The translations under genes were made by a program, and so were the position numbers. Under the pieces are notes generated by a model that was given only the letters and a program-made list of their open reading frames with translations, was not told the DNA's origin and did not search any database. Below are positions 38,244-45,954 of a stretch of 64,000 bases of DNA, piece after piece. The stretch is from Lewinellaceae bacterium (GTDB lineage Bacteria; Bacteroidota; Bacteroidia; Chitinophagales; Saprospiraceae), in NCBI GenBank assembly GCA_020636195.1, contig JACJYH010000001.1, positions 186,001-250,000 of the forward strand. The letters run 5' to 3'. Every line of letters begins with the position of its first letter. The stretch's first letter is position 1.

Positions 38244-39647
38244 TTAAAAATGATGTCTATATCCTAAATTGAAGTATAGAATTGAATTATTTTTATCTGA
38301 TTTAGAAGGCGGTTGAATCAAGGAATATTTTTTTGATTCATTGACTATAGATGTATGGATGCTTCCATTTTGGTTAAATTTCCATTCACACTCCATGCCA
38401 TACATCCATGAAAGCTTGTTGGCAATAAATGGACTAGATTCCGAAAACTTTTTCCAGATACCTTCTACATCATAATAGCTGCCGGTAGAATTCATCCATA
38501 TTGGCAATGTAAAGCCACCTAATACAGCAACTCTATATCTTGGATTGCTATAAAAACTATATTTAACAGTCACGGGCAATTCTAATTGATAGTGATACGT
38601 AAACCATGTGGAAGTCGTGGTCATGATTTGATATCCTGACTTTTGTCCATAAATCAGCCTCTCTATCCCCAAAGAATCGATAATTATTTCTGTGATATCT
38701 TGTGATATGACTGGGTTCACAATTGAAGATGTGTTATGTATAACTGAAACGAGTCTGCCAAATCGCAGTCCGACATTGATGTACCATCTTTGAGCTATTT
38801 TTTTCTCTGTACTCAATCCAATATTAAGATATTCTTTTCCCACTTCAGCTTGGTTCATTTTTTGAAGAAGTTTGGCGTCGTTCTGATTGGTATATTTTAT
38901 CCATGTTTTACCTATTCCACTATATATCAATAGATTAAACCACCTATTTCGAGCTGGCAAAATGGTAATTTCTTTTTCACCACGTATCGAATGTAAATCA
39001 ATAAATGGTGTCGATTTCAAAGATGGAATAGATAGAGGTATATGTTTGTCTTGATTTTCATCAACATAAAAGATTTCATTTGTTTGCTTTTCATCACCGA
39101 GATTGTCACTAATTTTATCTGAAATCAATTCTTCATCAAAAACATGTATGATTGTCGAAAACCTGAAATTCGGCAAATATTGGTTGTAGTAATCGGTGGA
39201 AACTTGTTGGTTTTTTGTCAAAGGATTTCCAACAGAGGTTTCATGTAATTGGAAATCTGGATTTGAAGTATTTTGAGATTCTTGTGCCATTCTAGATACA
39301 GAATTACGCGATGAATTTGAATTCTCACTTGTGTAAAAGGCATCTTTGGTAGAATTAATAAGTTGGTCATCAATATTTTTACCATGAATATCAGGGCTTT
39401 GATCACCTACAAGCATTTCATTTGAATTGTCGCCTTGATTCGAATCGATAGATTTATAAATCCCAAAGTACCAGGTCAACACTGAAATTATTAGTAAACC
39501 AGAAATACTCATCCATACCCAAAGAAGCTTTTTATCATTCTTCCTTTTGGGCACATGTGGCTCTAATGTTACCCACAACCCATCAAAATCAACTTCTGTG
39601 GTGTGGTTTCTTGCCACTTCTTTAAATATTTTATCTTGCTTGTCCAT
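38244..39647 (-). CDS. Anti-sigma-like single-pass protein with outer-membrane-barrel-like C-terminus
   Basis: 467 residues. Residues 1-40 are cytoplasmic-type (FDGLWVTLEPHVPKRKNDKK), 42-66 form one membrane segment (LLWVWMSISGLLIISVLTWYF), 70-230 are Ser/Asn/Asp-rich linker, and 230-467 alternate in a beta-barrel manner and end in YFNLGYRHHF with terminal Phe, like an outer-membrane porin. It starts four bases after the ECF sigma stop, where an anti-sigma factor is normally found. No zinc-binding HxxxCxxC is present. Function as anti-sigma is inferred from position. Confidence 0.6.
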   Translation of the reverse strand: MDKQDKIFKEVARNHTTEVDFDGLWVTLEPHVPKRKNDKKLLWVWMSISGLLIISVLTWYFGIYKSIDSNQGDNSNEMLVGDQSPDIHGKNIDDQLINSTKDAFYTSENSNSSRNSVSRMAQESQNTSNPDFQLHETSVGNPLTKNQQVSTDYYNQYLPNFRFSTIIHVFDEELISDKISDNLGDEKQTNEIFYVDENQDKHIPLSIPSLKSTPFIDLHSIRGEKEITILPARNRWFNLLIYSGIGKTWIKYTNQNDAKLLQKMNQAEVGKEYLNIGLSTEKKIAQRWYINVGLRFGRLVSVIHNTSSIVNPVISQDITEIIIDSLGIERLIYGQKSGYQIMTTTSTWFTYHYQLELPVTVKYSFYSNPRYRVAVLGGFTLPIWMNSTGSYYDVEGIWKKFSESSPFIANKLSWMYGMECEWKFNQNGSIHTSIVNESKKYSLIQPPSKSDKNNSILYFNLGYRHHF

Positions 39648-39651
39648 TTAC

Positions 39652-40185
39652 CTAAGCTATTAATTGAACATTATATTTTAAAACCAATTCTTTGATCATC
39701 TTTCGTGCCCTTGACAATTGGGTTCGTGAAGTACTCTCACCTACACCTAGCAACAATGAAATTTCCTGATGTGAAAAACCCTCTATCACAAATAGATTGA
39801 AAACTAAGCGATAAGGCATTTGTAGCTCCTCTATGATTTTCATTATACCCGTTTCATCATTTAAAACAATGTAATCCGCACCCATATCAGCCTCCATTTC
39901 ATCAATCTCCAGATCTGCTATTAAGTAGTTTTTTCTAATTTCTTTTAGACAAGTTGTTGCTGCTATTTTATTCAGCCAAGCTCGAAAGGAACCTGTCTCT
40001 TCATATGTCATGATATTTTGGAAGACTTTGATAAATGTCTCTTGCAACATATCTTCAGCATCATATTTATTGCCCATGTAACGCTTGCACACAGACATCA
40101 AGCCAGGTGAATATACCCTCACCAACTCTTTAAATGCGGCCTTGTCATAAGCCTTACATTTCATGATGATGTTTGATTCGGTCAT
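39652..40185 (-). CDS. ECF-family RNA polymerase sigma factor
   Basis: 177 residues from the ATG at 40185, seven bases after the previous stop; a frame-open upstream start at 40245 would overlap that gene. Region 2 has KAAFKELVRVYSPGLMSVCKRYMGNKYDAEDMLQETFIKVF; region 4 has LPYRLVFNLFVIEGFSHQEISLLLGVGESTSRTQLSRARK. The spacing is that of ECF sigma factors. It is flanked by a surface lipoprotein gene and an anti-sigma-like gene. Confidence 0.93.
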   Translation of the reverse strand: MTESNIIMKCKAYDKAAFKELVRVYSPGLMSVCKRYMGNKYDAEDMLQETFIKVFQNIMTYEETGSFRAWLNKIAATTCLKEIRKNYLIADLEIDEMEADMGADYIVLNDETGIMKIIEELQMPYRLVFNLFVIEGFSHQEISLLLGVGESTSRTQLSRARKMIKELVLKYNVQLIA

Positions 40186-40192
40186 GCTTGGT

Positions 40193-41926
40193 TTAAAATT
40201 CCTTTTTGATTTGAAATTCGCCAAGCAATTCTTGGTATCCGGCAATCAAAGGCTGGAATGTTTTTGTCCAAAATCTCCCATTAAAATAACCTCGAATAAA
40301 AGGATCCGTTCCACTTCCAAAGTGGGTTATAACTACGTCATCAAATCCACATCCTAAAGTCGATGTAGGGCAATATATTTCTATACTTTTACCTAGAAAA
40401 GATTGTTCTTGAAGTAAGATATTACACATTTCATCTTTTTTCATTCCTACTCCATCGGAAGGTAAATATACTGAAAGCACAACTGCCATTTGCTCATCCA
40501 ATGCTTGTAAAACCATTCTACCATCTTGCTGAAGACTTGCTTTTGTCTGCCAATAAATTTTATTTTTACCTTCAATGATTAAATTGAAATATGACTCCTT
40601 TGCTTTATTACATGCTAGCAAAGTTCCTGAGTTTATGACACTTTCATTCTTGCATATAACTTCACCTCCCTTTTCGCTACCTGATGGATTCGATATATAA
40701 AAAGCAAAATTTTCCTGTCCACATGTAGGGATATAAAAATGTAAATCATGATCTTTAAAATAATAGGTATTTCCTGATGTAGTCTCTGTCATTATAAATG
40801 AAGTCACATCTTTGCCTTCGCAGTCTTTCACTTTGCCGTTTACAAATGCAAAAGTTGAACCACTTGAAGAAATATCTTTGTCATGGACAATTTGTGCATT
40901 GAAAGTATTCAAATTGATATCGTCTATTTTACCGCATGTCGATAAAATTTCCGCTTTGACATCTGTATTCACCGGAAGATATGTCGTCCAGTTTCCATCA
41001 TTGGTGGTAAAGATTTCAAAATGAGCTTTGGGTTCTAAAAATTTTATTTTGAGATTAGTTAATGGATCGTGAGTAATGTGACACCGACCTGAAAAATATG
41101 CTCCCGGTTGCCATTCCGCAATGCAATAATACCCAGATTTTTTGTGGTCAAATACGACACTATTGCGAATATTTTCAAAAGGTTGCTCCACCCACATAGC
41201 TTCATCACTGTTAAAAAACCACAGTTTTGCAGTACCTGAGTTGAGCTTTGTTATATTACCATCTATATTCAATTCACTCTCAATTGTTTGTCCACTATCA
41301 CTTTTTATTGATAGATAAAAAGCATTTGCTATTTGCAAATAACCTATTCCACCTGATATTTTTTTCCCTTTTCGCACTTGCGGTAATGCATTGATGTGGT
41401 TCTGGTTGTCAAGCGTTGGTACAATCATTTCAGCCGTAACACTCCCTGAATAATTTGTATTATCGACCTTGTAAGAGTTTTCTTGAAAATTCAACCTGAT
41501 GTCATTATCTAAAGTAACTTTTTGGGGTTGATTGGAAGAAAAGGTGAATTCTTGACTGTTTCTAAATATTGTCAATGTTTGATAATTTACATCGTTTTCT
41601 ATCCCTGACAGAAACAATCTTGATGTCTCACCGTCTTCACTAACTATATCAATGGGCTCATCATACTTTGAGATATTTTTACCATCCAGCAATAGATTCC
41701 CTTCAGGAGATGGTTTCCATATTTTACCTGCAAATGTGGCAGATTGAATTTTAATATTGCTACCATTTTCATCTTTAACCCTGCAAAAATGATTGGTAGA
41801 GACAACGATTTTGGGTGGGTCGTTGATATCTTCTACTTTGGTCAATTCTTCGTTGTCATGACAAGAAAAAGCAAATGACAGCATTAAAAAAAGCCAAACA
41901 ATTTTATGAAAATTAGCGTAATGCAT
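40193..41926 (-). CDS. Large surface lipoprotein of unknown family
   Basis: 577 residues with a lipoprotein signal ending AFSC (Cys22) and then HDNEE, an acidic stretch consistent with surface export. Residues ~40-340 are beta-rich (IGYLQIANAFYLSIKSDSGQ; SGYYCIAEWQPGAYFSGRCHIT), and ~370-560 again beta-rich with several Cys. No known domain was recognised. It heads the four-gene unit with the ECF sigma factor (7-base gap), so it may act as a surface sensor or be co-expressed cargo. Confidence 0.75.
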   Translation of the reverse strand: MHYANFHKIVWLFLMLSFAFSCHDNEELTKVEDINDPPKIVVSTNHFCRVKDENGSNIKIQSATFAGKIWKPSPEGNLLLDGKNISKYDEPIDIVSEDGETSRLFLSGIENDVNYQTLTIFRNSQEFTFSSNQPQKVTLDNDIRLNFQENSYKVDNTNYSGSVTAEMIVPTLDNQNHINALPQVRKGKKISGGIGYLQIANAFYLSIKSDSGQTIESELNIDGNITKLNSGTAKLWFFNSDEAMWVEQPFENIRNSVVFDHKKSGYYCIAEWQPGAYFSGRCHITHDPLTNLKIKFLEPKAHFEIFTTNDGNWTTYLPVNTDVKAEILSTCGKIDDINLNTFNAQIVHDKDISSSGSTFAFVNGKVKDCEGKDVTSFIMTETTSGNTYYFKDHDLHFYIPTCGQENFAFYISNPSGSEKGGEVICKNESVINSGTLLACNKAKESYFNLIIEGKNKIYWQTKASLQQDGRMVLQALDEQMAVVLSVYLPSDGVGMKKDEMCNILLQEQSFLGKSIEIYCPTSTLGCGFDDVVITHFGSGTDPFIRGYFNGRFWTKTFQPLIAGYQELLGEFQIKKEF

Positions 41927-42263
41927 ACTTTGTCGATTTTGAATTCATCAATAGAATCCTAAAATTGATCAAAACGCTACAAAAAGTCATACATTTTTAC
42001 AGAATTTTTCTATATATCTGATGTCTTTTAACAAAACCAGCATGAAGTTAATGGCCTTTAAAATAAATATGTTAATAAATTATTTTATTTATAATATATT
42101 GATTTATAAAAATATACAGATATCTAAAAGTAATTTTTAGTGTAAAACAAATCAAACAATATTATTTCAATCTTTTACAGATATCGCTGGATCATTAATT
42201 ACCTCAATCTCGATAAATTATTACAATACGCACATGATGGTGAAGATCGGAGCTAATATTTCC
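41927..42263. other. 337-base upstream region of the sigma-factor unit
   Basis: A/T-rich, no gene. The word ACAGATATC occurs twice in direct orientation (42116-42124 and 42177-42185), 61 bases apart. It serves as leader for the lipoprotein gene at 41926; no clear TAnnTTTG box was found on the minus strand. Confidence 0.4.
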
Positions 42264-42293
42264 TCACCCTCCATCCGGCGGTAAGTGTGGCTG
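42259..42293. repeat. 35-bp palindrome-bearing repeat, copy 2, over the dinB stop
   Basis: Matches 34636-34670 at 30/35 positions. It covers the last nine codons and stop of dinB; CTTACC and GGTGAG form an imperfect hairpin around CCGGATGG. Confidence 0.55.
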
Positions 42294-43457
42294 ATCTCGC
42301 AGCACTTTAGGTTTCACGAGGCCGCTAGCACGCATGATAGCATCTATTCCAAAACGTCGGCGTATGCGATCCATCTGCTGCATGAGCTGGATATGCTGGA
42401 TGGTATCGTCGAAGAGGTTGATTTGATAATTTCCTTGTACCAAACCGCTGTATTTGACACCTATGAGGCGGATGAGCTGTCGGCGCTCATACAGTTTTTC
42501 GAAAATATCCACGACATGCTGCCCGAGAATACGATCATTGGCTGTATAGGCTATATTTTTTTGTTTGGTGTAGGTATTAAAATCGGCGTATCGTATCTTT
42601 ACCGTGACCGTAGATGTAAGCTTTCCGCTATTGCGGAGTTCAAAAGATAGCTTATCTACCATGTCCAAGAGGAGATGTCGTATCATCGTAACATCCAGTG
42701 TATCTTCCATAAATGTGCGCTCCTTAGACATAGACTTTTGCTCATGATATGGTACGATCGGTGTAGGGTCTATGGCATTGGCGCGTTCCCACAGTGTACG
42801 TCCGGGTTTTCCGAATTCACGCTCTAAAAGTCGGATCGGTATCTGGCTGAGTGTATCTATGGTGCGTACCCCCATAAAGTTGAGCTTCTTATGCGTTTGA
42901 TCGCCTACACCGGGTATTTTGCCCACAGGAAGCGGTGCAAGGAAACCTTTCTCAGTCCCATTGGGAATATACTTGGTACCGTTTGGTTTCGCTTCTCCTG
43001 TACCTACTTTTGATACAGTTTTGTTTATAGACAAGCCAAAAGATATGGGAAGTCCCGATTCTTTGATGACCTTCTGTCTCAATTCAGATGACCATTTAAA
43101 ACATCCAAAGTGCTTATCCATCCCCGTAAGATCGAGATAAAACTCATCTATGGATGCCTTTTCATACACCGGCGCATCCTCCGCGATCACGTCTGTCACT
43201 AACTGTGAGTATTTTGAGTAGCTGTCCATGTCACCTCGCAACACAATGGCTTGTGGGCAAATTCGGAGCGCCATCTTCATAGGCATGGCCGAGTGAACTC
43301 CGAAGCGTCTCGCCTCATAGCTACACGATGCAACTACACCTCTATTACTCGTACCACCGATCAATAGCGGCTTGCCAGTCAAACTGCTGTTTTTCAAGCA
43401 CTCTACGGATACAAAGAAAGAGTCCAAATCCATGTGTAATACTGCCCGATCGTACAT
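42264..43457 (-). CDS. dinB: DNA polymerase IV (Y family)
   Basis: 397 residues. Catalytic acidic residues are Asp10 and Asp12 (HMDLDSFF), and Asp104-Glu105 (SIDEFYLD). The steric-gate region FFVSVE, the helix-hairpin IPGVGDQTHKKL and a little-finger domain are present. It carries out error-prone translesion synthesis. Base composition is clearly higher in G+C than its neighbours (30 of 60 in 42301-42360 against 21 of 60 in 41701-41760), suggesting transfer. The tail HLPPDGG is shared with the relic at 34641. Confidence 0.95.
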   Translation of the reverse strand: MYDRAVLHMDLDSFFVSVECLKNSSLTGKPLLIGGTSNRGVVASCSYEARRFGVHSAMPMKMALRICPQAIVLRGDMDSYSKYSQLVTDVIAEDAPVYEKASIDEFYLDLTGMDKHFGCFKWSSELRQKVIKESGLPISFGLSINKTVSKVGTGEAKPNGTKYIPNGTEKGFLAPLPVGKIPGVGDQTHKKLNFMGVRTIDTLSQIPIRLLEREFGKPGRTLWERANAIDPTPIVPYHEQKSMSKERTFMEDTLDVTMIRHLLLDMVDKLSFELRNSGKLTSTVTVKIRYADFNTYTKQKNIAYTANDRILGQHVVDIFEKLYERRQLIRLIGVKYSGLVQGNYQINLFDDTIQHIQLMQQMDRIRRRFGIDAIMRASGLVKPKVLRDQPHLPPDGG

Positions 43458-43665
43458 TCCCAGAAAGTCGTTGTTTAATATTCCGTTTTATACGGCATAA
43501 TAAATCCGAAATTTACGACATTTTTTAAAAACAAATCGTAGTTTAGAGATATTTTTTATCGTTTTGGAATAAAAAATAGTGCTCTTGTACAACAAAAGCA
43601 TAAAAACTCTACACCAATATCTATTAATGGAAGAAATGGCAATAGGTGTTGTATATTGGCAACCG

Positions 43666-45348
43666 TTAAGGAGTCGGTTTTACTTCCTTAGCAAAAGTGT
43701 CTTTTAATCCCACTGTTTTATTGAAAACTAAAGCTTCCGATGAGCTGTCTTGATCTATACAGAAGTAACCCAATCTAAAAAACTGGTAATGGGTCAAAGG
43801 ATCAGTAAATACGATGCCGGGCTCAATCTTCGCATTATGTACAGTCTGAAGAGAATCTTTATTGTAGAAGTTGATAAAATCCGTGTTTTCATCCGCAAGA
43901 GGATCAGACACAGTAAACAATCTATCATAAAGTCTCACCTCACAAGTTCTTGAAGCGTGTGCATCTACCCAATGAAGCGTCCCTTTTGGTTTTATTCCAG
44001 AGACATCACTACCGGATTTACTATTGGGATAATAGGTGGCATATATCGTCGTAACAAGGCCAAACTCATCCTTTTCACATCCCTCACAGTGCAAAATATA
44101 CGCATGCTTCAGCCTCACATCTTTGCCCGGAGTCATCCTAAAATATTTTGGCGGTGCGTCCTCCATAAAATCTTCCCTCTCAATGTAAATCTCTCGGCTG
44201 AAAGGCATTTGTCTCTCTCCGGCGCTTACATCTTCAGGATTATTTTCTGCCATAAGTATTTCTGATGTGCCTTCAGGATAGTTGGTGATGACCACCTTAA
44301 TAGGGTCAAGTACGACCATGGCACGAAGCGCTGTTTTATTGAGTTCATCCCGAACGCATGATTCGAGCAAGTTTATTTCTATGGTGTTATCTCGCTTAGC
44401 AACTCCCGTTTTTTCACAAAAAGTGCGCAAAGCTGCGGCAGGATATCCTTTCCTTCTCATGCCGGATAAAGTCGGCATCCTTGGGTCATCCCAACCAGTG
44501 ACATATTTTTCATTGACCAATTTAAGCAGCCTTCTTTTCGATGTGATCATATACTCCACGTTCATCCTAGCAAATTCGATTTGCCTGGAAGGAAATATCT
44601 CCAACTTCTCGATAAACCAGTCATATACCGGTCGGTGATGAATAAACTCTAGAGAGCAAAGTGAATGGGTAATGCCCTCTATTGAGTCCGATTGTCCATG
44701 TGCAAAATCATACATAGGATAGATGCACCAGTCATCACCTGTACGATGGTGGTTTTCCTTTTTAATTCTATACAAGATAGGATCTCGCATCAACATATTG
44801 GGTGCCGCCATATCAATATTAGCTCTGAGAACTCTGGAACCATCCGGAAACTCCCCATTTTTCATCCCTTCAAAAAGGGTCAAGTTTTCTTCAACACTCC
44901 GGGATTTATACGGACTATCCACGCCGGGTTCCGTCGGTGTTCCCTTCATGGAAGCTATTTCTTCTGGTGTGCTATCATCAACGTATGCAAGACCTTTTGA
45001 TATCAATTTTTTAGCATATTCGTACAATTGGCCGAAGTAATCCGACGCGTATAATGGCTCATTTTGCCATTGGTAGCCAAGCCATTGGATGTCTTTCTGA
45101 ATGCTTTCTACATACTCGGTTTCCTCAGTTGTCGGATTTGTATCATCAAATCTCAAATTTGTTTTTCCACCGTATTTTTTAGCCAACTCAAAGTTAATCC
45201 AGATAGCTTTGGCATGCCCTATATGGAGATAACCATTGGGTTCCGGAGGAAATCGGGTGAGGATTCTTCCCGAATGTTTTCCGTTTGCTAAGTCGGTTTC
45301 GATGATTTGTTCAATAAAATTAAGAGACTCTTTTCTTTCGTCTTGCAT
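43666..45348 (-). CDS. glnS: Glutamine--tRNA ligase
   Basis: 560 residues. Class I signature HIGH at 42-45 (YLHIGHAKA), the KMSKS equivalent is TSKRRL, and PPEPNG, RFDDTNP, DDWCIYPMYDFAHG and CSLEF are typical of GlnRS rather than bacterial GluRS. The C-terminal beta-barrel anticodon domain is complete. It charges tRNA-Gln directly. A TATCTTTG box lies 27 bases upstream on the minus strand. Confidence 0.96.
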   Translation of the reverse strand: MQDERKESLNFIEQIIETDLANGKHSGRILTRFPPEPNGYLHIGHAKAIWINFELAKKYGGKTNLRFDDTNPTTEETEYVESIQKDIQWLGYQWQNEPLYASDYFGQLYEYAKKLISKGLAYVDDSTPEEIASMKGTPTEPGVDSPYKSRSVEENLTLFEGMKNGEFPDGSRVLRANIDMAAPNMLMRDPILYRIKKENHHRTGDDWCIYPMYDFAHGQSDSIEGITHSLCSLEFIHHRPVYDWFIEKLEIFPSRQIEFARMNVEYMITSKRRLLKLVNEKYVTGWDDPRMPTLSGMRRKGYPAAALRTFCEKTGVAKRDNTIEINLLESCVRDELNKTALRAMVVLDPIKVVITNYPEGTSEILMAENNPEDVSAGERQMPFSREIYIEREDFMEDAPPKYFRMTPGKDVRLKHAYILHCEGCEKDEFGLVTTIYATYYPNSKSGSDVSGIKPKGTLHWVDAHASRTCEVRLYDRLFTVSDPLADENTDFINFYNKDSLQTVHNAKIEPGIVFTDPLTHYQFFRLGYFCIDQDSSSEALVFNKTVGLKDTFAKEVKPTP

Positions 45349-45374
45349 AGAGAAAAAATATAAAATTTAAATGG

Positions 45375-45382
45375 CAAAGATA
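45375..45382 (-). promoter_or_regulatory. Bacteroidota -7 box (TATCTTTG) for glnS
   Basis: On the minus strand TATCTTTG lies 26 bases before the glnS ATG at 45348, just after the mscL terminator, as expected for an independent promoter. Confidence 0.55.
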
Positions 45383-45407
45383 CATCTTAAAAACAAACCA
45401 TAATGAA

Positions 45408-45443
45408 AAAAGGAGCTGTACTACATTGAATACAACTCCTTTT
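45408..45443 (-). terminator. Intrinsic terminator of mscL
   Basis: AAAAGGAG (45408-45415) pairs with CTCCTTTT (45436-45443), and TGTA with TACA inside. On the minus strand a run of T follows (CTCCTTTTTTC). It is 22 bases past the mscL stop. Confidence 0.85.
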
Positions 45444-45465
45444 GTATGATTTTAAGAAAGGACGA

Positions 45466-45876
45466 TTACTTTTTCAATAAGTCTCTTATTTCGGTAAGTA
45501 ATTCTTCTTGTGAAGGTCCAGCAGGTGGTGCAGGTGCTGCTTCTTCTTTTTTCTTCAAATTATTCATGCCCTTTATGATCATAAACATCACAAATGCCAC
45601 GATAATGAAATTAATGATTGCACCAAATAACTTACCATACAAGATTGCAGCTTCCGGTTTTGTTATCTCACCAGTTGCAGGATCTGTGATTGCGGCAGAA
45701 AGAACATATTTTGCTGAGTTTAGGTCTCCTAATTGGAAAATTTGGCCTACAATAGGCATGAAGATACCATCCACAAAAGCAGATGTCACCATACCAAAAG
45801 CTCCTGCGATCACTAAACCTACAGCAACGTCTATCAAGTTGCCTCGCATTGCAAAGTCCTTAAATTCTTTTAACAT
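45466..45876 (-). CDS. mscL: Large-conductance mechanosensitive channel MscL
   Basis: 136 residues. The N-terminal FKDFAMRGNLIDVAVGLVIAGAFG is the diagnostic amphipathic helix and first membrane segment, the second is IINFIIVAFVMFMIIKGMNNL, and the C-terminal amphipathic bundle (EELLTEIRDLLKK) follows an Ala/Pro linker. The pore opens on hypo-osmotic shock in the inner membrane. It stands alone between aconitase and glnS, with its own terminator. Confidence 0.96.
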   Translation of the reverse strand: MLKEFKDFAMRGNLIDVAVGLVIAGAFGMVTSAFVDGIFMPIVGQIFQLGDLNSAKYVLSAAITDPATGEITKPEAAILYGKLFGAIINFIIVAFVMFMIIKGMNNLKKKEEAAPAPPAGPSQEELLTEIRDLLKK

Positions 45877-45954
45877 AAATTTGAAATTGAAATTGTTACG
45901 AAATGATTAATTTAATTTAAGACAATATTACTCAAAAAAGTCTCTTGATTATAT

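Noticed and set aside
43455..43520. CCGT...ACGG inverted repeat upstream of dinB as an SOS operator
   Set aside because: Arms of only four bases, no match to a known LexA box, and no other copies seen.
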